The notes: generated by a model not told the origin, from the letters alone. DNA of 64,000 nucleotides from JBFELO01 sp041552055 (GCA_041552055.1 JBFELO010000005.1:1-64000); one strand, 5' to 3'; positions 33,281 through 42,739 are shown, numbered from the stretch's first letter. Made by a program: numbers and translations.

Positions 33281-33852
33281 GTGACCCGACTCCGCTGGCT
33301 CCCCGCGATCGTTCGAGCTCGGCCACCCCAGGTGTACGAGCTCTGCTACCGCGCGCTGACCACGGGCCCGCCCGTGCAGGCGTCCCTCGCCATGGCGGAG
33401 GCCCTCCGAGCGGCCGGAGTCCACCTGATTGAACGAAGCCATCGGGCTGGACGGTCACCGTGCCGTGGCGCACCATGGTGTACGGCGTGATCCGACGTGA
33501 CGTCGACGAAACTGCGACCATCGATCTCGGCAGCGGCCCCGACTCCCGGGAGTTGCTGGTTCGCTGCGAGCCAGTGCACTCACACAGTGCCCATGCCGCC
33601 GGCGCGGGTGGCGTGCTCATACTGGCGGCGACGGTGTGGCTCGCCGCCGGATGGACCGCCGGTCTCGTGCCGGGCCTCACGACGGCTCTCGCCGGTGGAC
33701 TGTGGGCGGATGTCGCCCGCGTGATGGCTCTCGACAACCTCGAGCGCCGGTTGCGATGGCTTACCGAGGATCTGGGATCCGCGCTCTGGCCGGGGGTGCC
33801 GGCGCAGGTGCTCCCGCCACCCGCGCGGCCTGGCCACCGCTACTCGATATAG
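33281..33852 (+). pseudogene. probable frameshifted gene for a small membrane protein
   Basis: Two overlapping frames look like halves of one gene. Frame A runs from GTG 33281 (TRLRWLPAIVRARPPQVYELCYRAL...MAEALRAAGVHLIER) and stops at 33490. Frame B is open from 33433 (KPSGWTVTVPWRTMVYGVIRRDVDE...) to 33852. Joined near 33433-33448 they give about 190 residues with a hydrophobic stretch (GGVLILAATVWLAAGWTAGLV) and a coil-like C-terminus. The total length is not a multiple of three. No slippery heptamer is seen in the overlap, so an indel (real or from assembly) is likelier than programmed shifting. Two separate small genes remain possible. Function is unknown. Confidence 0.45.
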
Positions 33853-36146
33853 CCCAGCGCCTCGAGCTCCGATCTCGTGTGTGCGTCGATGTCGACCTCC
33901 ATCGGCGGGCGGAGCCGGGCGAGATTCCTGCGCAAAAGCGTGTCGAGAAATCCGGTCCGGACCGGCAAGTCCGCGGCAAGATTCCGCCGTTCGTGAGGGT
34001 CGCCCGCGCGATCGAAGAGCTGCGCACCGAATCCGAAGTCCTCCGACAACGGGCGTATCAACTTCCACTGGTCGGAGAGCACCGCCGCCCCCCGCCTCCC
34101 CCAGTAGTCGAGATAGCAGTACACCGCTCGATTCATCGGCTGGTCCACGAACGGCGCCAGATCGTCTCCGTCGAGCTCGTCGTGTCCGGTCAAACCGGCG
34201 GCCGCGAGCACGGTGGGCAGGAGGTCCGCCTGTTGCACGGTATGCCTCACCCTCGATCCGGCGTTGCGACCGCGCGGGAAACGAATCACCAGCGGGATCC
34301 TCAAGGACTCGTCGTGGAGGTCGAGACCATGAGTCCATGCGCCGTGCTCCCCGAAGGCCTCGCCGTGATCCGACACGAAGACGATCAGTGAGTTGTCGAA
34401 GAGTTCCCGCTCGCGCAACTCGCGAACCAATCGGCCGAAGTTGAAGTCGTTGAATGCGATTTCGGCTTCGTACAGGGCCTGCAGGTCGTCTGCCATCTGC
34501 CGAGAAGCCGACCTTTCGCCGCGAGCGAGGGCCCTCACCGTCGAAACCCCACCGACCTCTGGGTTCCCGACGTCGTCCGCGAAGCGACGCCGAAACTCGT
34601 CCGGAGGGGCGTACGGCGCGTGGGGATCGATCGTGTGAACGTAGAGAAAGAACGGCTCCGCCGGCGACAACTGGTCCATCCATCGTGTGACGCGAGAGTG
34701 GATCACCGACGAGTCGCCGACCGTGTGCTTGAGAAACTCGAAATGTTCGAAACCGCGGTCGAACCCGAACGAGCGTCCGACGTACGCGTTGCCCACCACC
34801 GCGGCGGTGCGATAACCGCCGTTTCGGAGCAGCTCCGGCATGGTCGACAGGTCGTCAGGCAGCCGATCGTGCGGGCCGTTGACCCCATGAGAAGGGGGCC
34901 ACACACCCGTGAAGATCGACGCCACCGCAGCCTTGGTCCATGACGACTGGGCAACTGCGTCTTCGAATACGGTCGCCTCTGCTGCGAACTCGTCGAGCCG
35001 GGGTGAGACGGCCCGATCCGAGCCGTAGCACCCGAGATGATCCGCGCGCAGGGCGTCGACGAGATAGAGGATGACGTTGGGCCGACTGGACCCCACGCCG
35101 GCTTCGGCGGGTTCAGGCAGCGTTGTTGGTGGGGACGGGAACCGTGCCTTCCGAGCTACGACGACTTGGGGACGCGCGATCGAGACTCTCCCCCCCGGCT
35201 CGGCCGCACCATCGTTCACCGTCTCGAATCTGAGCCCGATCGGCCCCGTCCCCCGCGGCATCTCCAGTTGCACCGAGTCCTGCGCCCGGCGCACGGACGC
35301 GAGCGGGACATCAGCGTGACGATCCCGGCGCAGGGTGATGTCCAGGGCGAGGTCGGCCCCGCTCTCGAGCCGGATGCTCGCCAGCGTCAATGTTGCTTCC
35401 GCGGGCTGGTTCAGGTACCAGTCGACCGCGCATCCCGCGGGAATCGAGATCGTCTGATCGACGCTGACCGAAACACCGTTCGTGTGTTCTGTGCCCTCGA
35501 AACGAATCGCGTCCACCGCCACGGCCAGTCGCCGACGATCGTCCGAATTGTCGTGGACTTCTGCAGGAACCCAGACGTGGTCGGGAACAAACACGAGCCG
35601 GTTCGCCCCCCGGACCTGGGCGTCGGCGGAGAGCTCGAAGCTGTATTCCTGCCAGCCGCGTCGCAATCTGGTTCGGGTCACCTCCCGGTCGTTGAGCAGG
35701 ACCCGCAGGGCCTGGTCGGGGAGACCCGGTGCTCCAAAGGGAGACATCGCCACCGTGACCGAGAGGTGTCGACGCCGAGCCAGGTGGAATTCGACCTCCG
35801 AGCGATCGCCCCGGCTCCACACGAATGTACGCCCCGTGCGACGGCCGTGTTCGTCGTGGTACCAGCCGCGCAACAGGTGTGTCCTGCCCTGCGGGGTACC
35901 GAGGTCCACCACCGCCGGCTCGCACCGGATCTCCGCGGTCGGCAAATCCGCGGCCAGGTCGAAGACCGGCTGGGGCGGGTTCCCGGCGCGACACCCGGCT
36001 GCCAGGCACAGCGGCAGCAGGATGCCGGCAGCCACGAGGAACCGAATCTCATCACGCGAACCGGGAGTGTGCGGGAGGCGTGTCACCCGGCGGTGATGCC
36101 TCGCTGTCGGCGGTCGTGTCGCGGCCTCGATGTGGTGTGCACTCAC
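33840..36146 (-). CDS. sulfatase-superfamily lipoprotein lacking the formylglycine cysteine
   Basis: Up to 768 residues. Near the N-terminus is a hydrophobic stretch ending in LAAGC, a lipobox, so a cell-envelope lipoprotein is likely. Residues ~70-330 look like beta-sandwich ancillary domains. The catalytic domain follows (PNVILYLVDALRADHLGCYG metal motif; VSDHGEAFGEHG; YVHTIDPHAPY). At the nucleophile position the sequence is SSWTKAAVASIFTG: Thr (or Ser) replaces the Cys of the CxPxR sulfatase motif. Such members are often phosphatases or phosphotransferases. The start (GTG 36146) is uncertain because the signal begins about 30 residues in. It lies 19 bases after scpB. Confidence 0.82.
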   Translation of the reverse strand: MSAHHIEAATRPPTARHHRRVTRLPHTPGSRDEIRFLVAAGILLPLCLAAGCRAGNPPQPVFDLAADLPTAEIRCEPAVVDLGTPQGRTHLLRGWYHDEHGRRTGRTFVWSRGDRSEVEFHLARRRHLSVTVAMSPFGAPGLPDQALRVLLNDREVTRTRLRRGWQEYSFELSADAQVRGANRLVFVPDHVWVPAEVHDNSDDRRRLAVAVDAIRFEGTEHTNGVSVSVDQTISIPAGCAVDWYLNQPAEATLTLASIRLESGADLALDITLRRDRHADVPLASVRRAQDSVQLEMPRGTGPIGLRFETVNDGAAEPGGRVSIARPQVVVARKARFPSPPTTLPEPAEAGVGSSRPNVILYLVDALRADHLGCYGSDRAVSPRLDEFAAEATVFEDAVAQSSWTKAAVASIFTGVWPPSHGVNGPHDRLPDDLSTMPELLRNGGYRTAAVVGNAYVGRSFGFDRGFEHFEFLKHTVGDSSVIHSRVTRWMDQLSPAEPFFLYVHTIDPHAPYAPPDEFRRRFADDVGNPEVGGVSTVRALARGERSASRQMADDLQALYEAEIAFNDFNFGRLVRELRERELFDNSLIVFVSDHGEAFGEHGAWTHGLDLHDESLRIPLVIRFPRGRNAGSRVRHTVQQADLLPTVLAAAGLTGHDELDGDDLAPFVDQPMNRAVYCYLDYWGRRGAAVLSDQWKLIRPLSEDFGFGAQLFDRAGDPHERRNLAADLPVRTGFLDTLLRRNLARLRPPMEVDIDAHTRSELEALGYIE

Positions 36147-36165
36147 GCTCTGTTGCTACCCCACC

Positions 36166-36714
36166 TCACTCGGCTGACACCGCCTCGTCCGCGATCAATT
36201 CCTCGGGATCTGGCAGGTCTTCCGCCCGCTCGAGTCCGAAGTGGACCAGGAACTTGCTCGTGGTTCGGTAGAGAAAGGGTTTGCCGACGACCTTCTTGCG
36301 GCCGGACACGCGTATCAGCTCCCTGTCGAGCAAGGTCCGCACCACCCCGGTCGAGTTGGTCGCGCGGATGAAGTTGACCTCCGGCAGCGTCACCGGCTGA
36401 CGGTGAGCGACGATCGCCAGGACCTCGAGCGCGGCCTGCGACAGACGCTGCCGTGCCGCGATGCCGTGGTAGGCGCGCAGGTACGGATCGAGTTGGGGGG
36501 GCGTGACGAATCGCCATCCACCGGCAACCGACTCCAGCCGAACGCCCCGTCGAGAGCTGTCCCACTCGAGCTGCAGATCGTGCAGAACGGAGGTGATCGC
36601 ATCCACGTCCAGCCCCTCGTCCGCCGCCGATTCCGCGATCGCCTCGACGTGCACGGGCCCTCGGGCGGTGAGGAGAATCGCCTCGACCAGGGATGTCGCG
36701 GAGTCACGATCCAT
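36166..36714 (-). CDS. scpB: segregation and condensation protein B
   Basis: 182 residues. Two winged-helix domains of ScpB are visible: LVEAILLTARGPVHVEAIAESA and LSQAALEVLAIVAHRQPVTLPEVNFIRATNSTGVVRTLLDRELIRVSGRKKVVGKPFLYRTT, the best-conserved part. With ScpA it bridges the SMC heads. ATG 36714 overlaps the scpA end by 11 bases; the frame upstream lies in scpA. Confidence 0.94.
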   Translation of the reverse strand: MDRDSATSLVEAILLTARGPVHVEAIAESAADEGLDVDAITSVLHDLQLEWDSSRRGVRLESVAGGWRFVTPPQLDPYLRAYHGIAARQRLSQAALEVLAIVAHRQPVTLPEVNFIRATNSTGVVRTLLDRELIRVSGRKKVVGKPFLYRTTSKFLVHFGLERAEDLPDPEELIADEAVSAE

Positions 36715-37498
36715 TCGCGGCCTCGGCAAAGTCGGCGATGCGGTCTTCGGTGAACGGGTGCGACCCCTTGCGCAGGTAGATTTCGGCGAACGGCTTGCGC
36801 TGGGAGGCGCGCACCGCGCCCAGGCGCACCAACTCAAGTGTCGCCACGAACAGCACGACGACTTCCTCGGTGTCGGTTCGAGTGTGCAGGTGGCGCAAGA
36901 GCGACATGGAGCCCTCGTGGAGTACCGTGCGGTAGATCTCCTGCATCTTGTCCGGAACGTTGAATCGCAGTGGGATGACCTGGAGCGGTGGCGGGTGGGC
37001 CGCCGAGAATCGTTGCATCACCTCCAGATAGGTCTGCGCCAACACCCGCAGATCGACCTGCTCCCAGTCGACGTCGGTGTTGCCGGTGTCGAGCTCCGCG
37101 GCCACCGCCGGCGACCAGAGACAGCGACGCACCACATCCTTGTCGTGCAGCAGGGCGGCGAGCTCCTTCATCCTGCGATACTCGAGCAGGCGCTCCACCA
37201 ATTCCTCGCGCGGATCCTCCTGGGACTCGTCCTGTCGCGGCAGCAGCATGCGGGATTTCAGGTGGAGCAACCAGGAGGCCATCCACAGATACTCCCCGGC
37301 GACCTCGAGATCGAGCTCCTGCATGTTGGCCAAATGTTCGTGGTACTGATCGCAGATCAATGCGATCGGGATATCGTAGATCGACACGTCGTTGGCCTTG
37401 ATCAGGTGCAGCAACAGATCGAGTGGCCCGGTAAAGTCCGGCAACTCTATTGGCGGACCGATCGCTTCGGCGGCCGGGTATTCGGCTTCGCTCGCCAT
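36704..37498 (-). CDS. scpA: segregation and condensation protein A (kleisin)
   Basis: 264 residues. The N-terminal kleisin helix is FTGPLDLLLHLIKANDVSIYDIPIALI; the middle has YLWMASWLLHLKSRMLLPR, and the C-terminal winged helix ends in VATLELVRLGAVRASQRKPFAEIYL. It connects SMC heads to form condensin and complements ParAB in chromosome segregation. A minus-strand TATACT (37510-37505) ends 6 bases before the ATG, with no space for a ribosome-binding site. Confidence 0.94.
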   Translation of the reverse strand: MASEAEYPAAEAIGPPIELPDFTGPLDLLLHLIKANDVSIYDIPIALICDQYHEHLANMQELDLEVAGEYLWMASWLLHLKSRMLLPRQDESQEDPREELVERLLEYRRMKELAALLHDKDVVRRCLWSPAVAAELDTGNTDVDWEQVDLRVLAQTYLEVMQRFSAAHPPPLQVIPLRFNVPDKMQEIYRTVLHEGSMSLLRHLHTRTDTEEVVVLFVATLELVRLGAVRASQRKPFAEIYLRKGSHPFTEDRIADFAEAANGS

Positions 37499-37504
37499 GG
37501 CCAG

Positions 37505-37510
37505 AGTATA
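37505..37510 (-). promoter_or_regulatory. -10 box of scpAB, probably leaderless
   Basis: Minus-strand TATACT, six bases before the scpA ATG at 37498. The -35 position is not recognisable. Confidence 0.45.
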
Positions 37511-37715
37511 ACGGGTTCGATTCGCAACCCAGATCGTCGGTGTCGAACGCCGTTGATTCGAGGCCCGGGCGGTACCGCGGAGGACACCGGTCGCGTATCC
37601 CGGTGTCGAAGGGCAGTGGATCGGACGACTCGGCCGTCAGCGGCTCGTGCTACACTCTGCCGGCCGCGCGCCGAGCCATTTTGGAGGGACCCCATTGGAA
37701 GTCTGGGACGGCCAG

Positions 37716-38291
37716 ATGAGCCTGTTTGACGAGAACCCGCGACGCGAGGTGTCGCGGGATCGAAAGGTCGTGGTGTTCGACCTCGAGACTCAGCGCTCGT
37801 TCGACGAGGTCGGCGGACGCAGCCAGTTCCACAAGCTCGGCGTCTCGGCTGCGGTCGCGTACCGTTACGACACCGACGAGTTCCTGGTGGTCGACGAGGA
37901 CACGATCGAACAGCTGATCGAGCTCCTGCTCGGGGCCGACCTGGTGATCGGTTACAACATCAAGGGGTTCGACTACGAGGTACTCCGGGGATACACCCAG
38001 GAGGACCTGCACGGCCTGCCAACTCTCGATCTCATGGAACATCTGGAGGAACGGCTCGGATTCAGGCCGAAGCTGGAAAGCGTCGTGATGCCCACCCTCG
38101 GAATGGGCAAGCTCGCCGACGGACTGACCGCGCTCCAGTGGTGGCGTGACGGAGAAATCGACAAGATCATCGAGTACTGCCGCGAGGATGTCCGGGTGAC
38201 CCGGGACCTGTACGATTTCGGCAAGCGCAATCTCTGCGTGATGGTGACTCGTTTCGGTGGCGCCCCGCGAAAGGTCGAGGTGAGTTGGTAG
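37716..38291 (+). CDS. DEDD-type 3'-5' exonuclease (RNase H-like, YprB-type)
   Basis: 191 residues. The four acidic motifs of a DEDDy exonuclease are visible: DLETQ (ExoI), GYNIKGFDYEVL (ExoII), the LDLMEHL region, and EYCREDVRVTRDLYDF (ExoIII, with Y three residues before D). It resembles the stand-alone RNase_H_2/YprB-like nucleases of unclear substrate. ATG 37716 is used. TTG 37695 has a better-placed GGAGG (37682-37686) and would add seven residues. A TACACT -10-like box is at 37651-37656. Confidence 0.8.
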   Translation: MSLFDENPRREVSRDRKVVVFDLETQRSFDEVGGRSQFHKLGVSAAVAYRYDTDEFLVVDEDTIEQLIELLLGADLVIGYNIKGFDYEVLRGYTQEDLHGLPTLDLMEHLEERLGFRPKLESVVMPTLGMGKLADGLTALQWWRDGEIDKIIEYCREDVRVTRDLYDFGKRNLCVMVTRFGGAPRKVEVSW

Positions 38292-38370
38292 GCCACCCCG
38301 GAACGACACCCGGCCGTGCCGTCCCCGTTTCTGTCACCGAATCCGAATATTCAGGCCGATACGAAGGGTG

Positions 38371-38384
38371 GTCCGGATACGGAC
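38371..38384. repeat. short hairpin in a GGACGG-type intergenic motif
   Basis: GTCCG-GATA-CGGAC, within the gap 38292-38427 between the convergent exonuclease and cheR genes. The gap also carries CCGTCCCCGTTTCTGTC and CGGACACGGAG words that recur, in varied form, near 45.03 kb and 62.62 kb. It could end transcription from both sides. Confidence 0.4.
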
Positions 38385-38427
38385 ACGGAGTCGGGCGACC
38401 CCCTGAGGCACGCCGGAGGGGGTCCGG

Positions 38428-39720
38428 TCAGGGTTCCGGCTCGCTCTCGAGCGCATGACGACAACGCTCGCCGAGATCGCCGAGCGTCGGCGCGCCTATT
38501 CGATCCAGGCCCTCGACGGCGACGGCACGGCCAACGGTGAGCTCGCTCATCACGGTTCGAAGCTCGTGCCGGGCTCGCTCGTGGCGTCCCAACCGCCACA
38601 GGCAGCAGGCATACAAGAAGCGCACCTGAACCAACGACGGTTCGAGGTAGAGCGCCGCACGGTAGGACGCCACCGCCGCCGATGAGTTGCCGGACCGTTC
38701 GGACATCCAGCCCTGAAGGCCGTGCAGGGACGCGTCTTCCGGGGACCGCTCGACGGCGGCACAAACGGCCTCTCGCGCCCCGTCCCGGTCTCCACCGTCG
38801 AGGAGCCCTTCGAGTCGGCTGATCAGATCAATGTCCGTCGGCGGCTCCGATGGTGGTGCCTCTGCCGCCACCGTCGCCTCTGCAGTGTGTCGCGATGCGG
38901 GCACGGTTTCATGGGACGGCCAGCGGTAGCAGTAGCAGTCCTCGAAGTGACGCGGCACGAGTGGGGTACGCACCGCCCGCAGCGACTCACTCGGCCCGAG
39001 AAAGAGAGAGCCGTCGGGGGCGAGAGTCCTCGCAACGGAGCCCACCACCCGGTGCTGGGTGCGGGGCGAGAAGTAGATCAACACGTTTCGGAGGAGCACG
39101 AAATCGAAGAAGGCGGCCGGCAGTCCGAGCGGCCGTTCCATGAGGTTGAGGCGGCGGTAGCTCACCCGGGCCATGATGTGGGGGCGGGCGCGAAAGCGGT
39201 CGCCATCGCGGTCGAAGTGACGATCGGTGAGCCGGGGCGGCACCCGTGACATCGCACGCCGGCCATATTCGCCGTTACGGGCCTCGGCGAGAGCCGACTC
39301 GTCCACGTCGGTCCCGTGGACGGTCCATGAAATCCCTCGGAGAGCCTCCATCTCGGTCATGACGACCGCCAGCGTGATCGCCTCTTCCCCCTTCGCACAG
39401 CCGGCCGACCAGATTCTCAACTCGTCCAGGCGCGGACGGCTGGCGATGAGTTCGGGGATCAGCACCTCGGAGATCGCCCTCAGCTGCTGCGGTGCGCGGA
39501 AGAGGTACGACTCGCTGATGGTGATCCTGCTCAGCAGGCGCCGCCATTCCGGGTCTTCCCGGTTGTCGCACAGCCAACGCACGTAGTCGGCCAGGTCGTG
39601 GCGTCCGCACACTCGAGCCCGCTGCTCCGCCACCTTGGTCAGTCGATCACACTCACGGACGTCGAATCTGTGTCCGCTGATCTCCTCGAGAAGCCCCGCG
39701 AGTTCGTCGACCACGCTCAC
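38428..39720 (-). CDS. cheR: CheR chemoreceptor methyltransferase with TPR tail
   Basis: 430 residues. The N-terminal helical domain (VVDELAGLLEEISGHRFDV) and SAM-binding domain (RIWSAGCAKGEEAITLAVVM; LLRNVLIYFS) are typical CheR. An extra C-terminal ~150 residues form TPR-like helices (ASLHGLQGWMSERSGNSSAAVASYRAALYLEP). CheR-TPR proteins are known from non-flagellar and frz-like chemosensory systems. GTG 39720 overlaps the cheB stop by 4 bases. It methylates glutamates on the neighbouring receptor. Confidence 0.92.
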   Translation of the reverse strand: MSVVDELAGLLEEISGHRFDVRECDRLTKVAEQRARVCGRHDLADYVRWLCDNREDPEWRRLLSRITISESYLFRAPQQLRAISEVLIPELIASRPRLDELRIWSAGCAKGEEAITLAVVMTEMEALRGISWTVHGTDVDESALAEARNGEYGRRAMSRVPPRLTDRHFDRDGDRFRARPHIMARVSYRRLNLMERPLGLPAAFFDFVLLRNVLIYFSPRTQHRVVGSVARTLAPDGSLFLGPSESLRAVRTPLVPRHFEDCYCYRWPSHETVPASRHTAEATVAAEAPPSEPPTDIDLISRLEGLLDGGDRDGAREAVCAAVERSPEDASLHGLQGWMSERSGNSSAAVASYRAALYLEPSLVQVRFLYACCLWRLGRHERARHELRTVMSELTVGRAVAVEGLDRIGAPTLGDLGERCRHALESEPEP

Positions 39721-40742
39721 CCAGATCCTCCACGCATCAAACGTGAGAGCATCCTGCCCATTTCGGTGGGCGTCAGCACCATGTCGGCTGCACCGCTTTG
39801 GATTGCCATTTTCGGCATGCCGTAGACCGCCGAGCTGGCCTCGTCCTGCGCCAGGGTGAGCGCTCCGGCGTCACGTAGCGCCCGCATCCCGGCCACGCCG
39901 TCATCCCCCATCCCGGACAGCACGACCGCCGCCACCCTGTCCGCGCCAACTGACAGGAAGGAACGGAACAGCACGTCCGCCGAAGGACGGTGTCCCCGCC
40001 TGGGCGGCGTCACATCGTCGAGCCGCAAGATCCCTCCTCGATCGATCAGCAGGTGACTGCCCACCGGACCGACCCGTATCACGCCCGGATCCAGACCTTC
40101 CCCGGGCTCTGCAACCCGCACGTCGGCCCCCAGTTCCTGTGTCAGCCAGTCGGCAAAAGAGTGTTCGAAACCATCCGCGATGTGCTGCACGACCGCGACT
40201 CCGGCCGAAAAGTCAGTACCGAACTCCCTGAGGAGCCGGACCACGGCCCCTGGGCCGCCGGTGGAACCACCGATCGCGACATATTCGAGCTTGCTCCGAA
40301 TCGGGGGATCGGCCACTGGCAGATCCTCGCCCGCGGGGACCGGCGTCGGCACGCCGACCTTCTGCAGCAACGCGTGCAACGTCGGGGCGAGATCGTTCCA
40401 GGCTTCCGGAACCTGCGGCTTCTGGAGGACCTCGACCACGCCGCTGGAGGACCCCCAATAGGCGACGTGACCGCTGGTGGCATCGGGTCGAGAGGTCAAC
40501 ACGATGACCGGCGTCGGGCATCGCCCCGTGGTCCGCCCCAAGGACGAGTCGCAGTCCAGGCCGGAATGCAGAAACTCGGTGACGATGACGTCGGGGCCGT
40601 AGCATCGCACAGCTTCAACAAGTTGCCCACCGTCCGCCGCTTCGCCCACGATCTCGAGTGCCGGCGACTGTGCGATCAGCCGCTTCAAAACCGCACGCAC
40701 CGACTGCGAACGGTCCGCGATCACGACCCTGACCGGACTCAC
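39717..40742 (-). CDS. cheB: CheB-type methylesterase with a degenerate receiver domain
   Basis: 341 residues. The C-terminal esterase domain is intact: catalytic Ser in GGSTGGPGA, His in VVQHIADGFEHSFADWL and Asp in LSGMGDDGVAGM. The N-terminal receiver is altered. The phosphoacceptor Asp is replaced by Glu56 (VIVTEFLH against VLTLDVEMP), and the acidic pair at its start is AD rather than DD; Thr and Lys (LTS, LQKPQ) are kept. Phosphorylation by CheA is therefore doubtful and activity may be constitutive or controlled otherwise. Confidence 0.92.
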   Translation of the reverse strand: MSPVRVVIADRSQSVRAVLKRLIAQSPALEIVGEAADGGQLVEAVRCYGPDVIVTEFLHSGLDCDSSLGRTTGRCPTPVIVLTSRPDATSGHVAYWGSSSGVVEVLQKPQVPEAWNDLAPTLHALLQKVGVPTPVPAGEDLPVADPPIRSKLEYVAIGGSTGGPGAVVRLLREFGTDFSAGVAVVQHIADGFEHSFADWLTQELGADVRVAEPGEGLDPGVIRVGPVGSHLLIDRGGILRLDDVTPPRRGHRPSADVLFRSFLSVGADRVAAVVLSGMGDDGVAGMRALRDAGALTLAQDEASSAVYGMPKMAIQSGAADMVLTPTEMGRMLSRLMRGGSG

Positions 40743-42739
40743 GCGTCACCTCCCACGCGTCGCACGAGGGTCAGGAGTTCGCGCGTGTCGAGGTTCTTTT
40801 TGTACAGGTACGCGTCCGCGCCGGCTTCGAGACCGGCCCGCCGATCGCCCGGTCGGTCGAGCGTGGAGATGACGATGACCGGGAGCTCACCAAAACCCGG
40901 CATGCCTCTCAGCGATCGTGTCAACTCGAGGCCGTCCATGCCCGGCATCTCGATGTCCGTGATCACGCAGTCGACCGCGACCTCGGTCAGGCGGTCCAGC
41001 GCCTCCTCCGCTGAGCCGACCCCCACGACGACAAAGCCGGCGTCCTCGAGTAGGCGTCGGATCATCTCCCGCGTCGCCATCGAGTCATCCACGAGCAGAA
41101 CCCGCAGCGGGCCACGCGCAACGTGCGCGCTGACGGTCGCATCGCGACCGGCCTCGAGGAGACCGAGACGGGAGGGCGAGAGCACCGCCACCGGACGGCC
41201 ACTGGACAGGAGGGCGACACTGTCGAATACCCTGGGTGCGCCTGCACGCTCGGGGAGCGGACGCAGGAAGACCTCTTCCTCCCCCACCACTGCGTCGGTA
41301 ATCAGCGCCGATGCGACACCGCCGATGACGACCTCGATCACGGTGCCGCTCGGTGAAGGCGGCTGCCCGAGAAGCTCGTTGAGGAACCGGACACGTAGTG
41401 AACCCGTCGGGGTTTCCAGGACCGTGCGATCGGTGGATGTCTCGAGCGCATTCCGATCCAGCACGCGATACGCGCGGACGGTCGCCGCGGGGAATGCCAC
41501 AACCGAACCCCCGACTTGAATGACCAGAACTCGTTCTCCCCGCCTGGTAGCGGGCACATGGACGCTGACGGTGGTGCCTACTCCCGGGTCGGACTCGATG
41601 CCCAAATCGCCCCCGATGGCGAGCACGTTGGCGGCCACCGCATCGAGGCCGATGCCGCGCCCGGAGGTCTCTGAAGCCTCCTCCCGGGTCGAAAAGCCGG
41701 GCCGAAGGAGCAATCGAAGAGTTTCGTCGGTCGAAAGGTCCGACGCGCCCTCGGGCCCGATCTCACCTCGCATCATTGCGGTCGAAAGAATGTGATCCGG
41801 ATCTATTCCTCGGCCATCATCGGCGACCACTATTCGGACCCGGTTCCCTTCGGCGGCCGCCTCCAGACGAATCAACCCCCGCTCCGGCTTGCCGCCCGAG
41901 ACTCTCTCCTCCGTCGACTCGATTCCGTGATCGACCGCGTTCTGGACCACGTGTAACAGCAGTTCCTCGAGCGCGTGAATGATTCGACGGTCGAGCTGCG
42001 TCTCTCCGGCGTCCACGACGACGTCGACCTCACGCCCCAACGACCGCGCGAGCTCCCGTGCGTGCCTGGCCAGCGACAACAGCACCGGCCGCAGCGGCTG
42101 GAGCTGCAGCCGAACCATCGCATCGAGAAGCCCCTCGGCCAGCCGGTGAATCCGCCGCTGCCCCGCCTCCAACTCCACGGCCAACTGACGGATAGACGCG
42201 GCCACTGTCGCCAATACCTCGCGGGGTGAACGCTCCCGAGAGCCACGTTCAGCCAGGTAGGCGAGCCGAAACGTCCGGTCGACGAGCCGCGCCGCGGCCG
42301 TCGACAGTACCCGGAGTCGCGCGCTGCGATCCGCCATGCCGTCGACCACCTCGGGTCGCACTCGTAACGTGTCGCGTCTCGAGCCACGGTCCGACGTGCC
42401 GACGCGCCCGGCGTCCGAGCCGGACCGCGTCCCGGTGCGCTCCGGAGGCGACTCAAGCGAATCCACGCCCGTGAACAACCGGTCGAGCAACGCCGTTAAC
42501 TCGATCCCTAAACCTCCGGATCCATCGCCTACCAGTTCCTCGGCACGGTGGCACAGCTCGCTCAGGTGTGACAGCCCGAGCATTCGGCTCGCGCCCTTGA
42601 TCGCGTGCAGCTCCCGTTGCACCTCCACGGCAGCGTCGCGGTCCTCCCCGAGTCGACCGACCAGGGAAGCGATCCGATCGAGGCGCTCCCGCGCCTCGTC
42701 ACGGAACAGCAGGATGAGCTCAGCGTCGTCGTGTGCCAC
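40739..42739 (-). CDS. cheA: CheA histidine kinase with C-terminal receiver
   Basis: 666 residues. The HPt domain has His45 in ELHAIKGASRMLG. No clear CheY-binding P2 is seen. The dimer helices are followed by the ATPase (VVQNAVDHGIE N-box, DDGRGID, SGRGIGLDAV), a CheW-like domain and a receiver with acceptor Asp595 in CVITDIEMPGMDG. Hybrid CheA-REC kinases are typical of systems without a separate flagellar CheY. The GTG start at 42739 gives a normal HPt N-terminus. Confidence 0.93.
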   Translation of the reverse strand: MAHDDAELILLFRDEARERLDRIASLVGRLGEDRDAAVEVQRELHAIKGASRMLGLSHLSELCHRAEELVGDGSGGLGIELTALLDRLFTGVDSLESPPERTGTRSGSDAGRVGTSDRGSRRDTLRVRPEVVDGMADRSARLRVLSTAAARLVDRTFRLAYLAERGSRERSPREVLATVAASIRQLAVELEAGQRRIHRLAEGLLDAMVRLQLQPLRPVLLSLARHARELARSLGREVDVVVDAGETQLDRRIIHALEELLLHVVQNAVDHGIESTEERVSGGKPERGLIRLEAAAEGNRVRIVVADDGRGIDPDHILSTAMMRGEIGPEGASDLSTDETLRLLLRPGFSTREEASETSGRGIGLDAVAANVLAIGGDLGIESDPGVGTTVSVHVPATRRGERVLVIQVGGSVVAFPAATVRAYRVLDRNALETSTDRTVLETPTGSLRVRFLNELLGQPPSPSGTVIEVVIGGVASALITDAVVGEEEVFLRPLPERAGAPRVFDSVALLSSGRPVAVLSPSRLGLLEAGRDATVSAHVARGPLRVLLVDDSMATREMIRRLLEDAGFVVVGVGSAEEALDRLTEVAVDCVITDIEMPGMDGLELTRSLRGMPGFGELPVIVISTLDRPGDRRAGLEAGADAYLYKKNLDTRELLTLVRRVGGDA

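Noticed and set aside
33433..33490. Programmed -1 frameshift in the small membrane protein gene
   Set aside because: The frame change direction would suit it, but no slippery heptamer or downstream structure is seen in the overlap. An indel is simpler.
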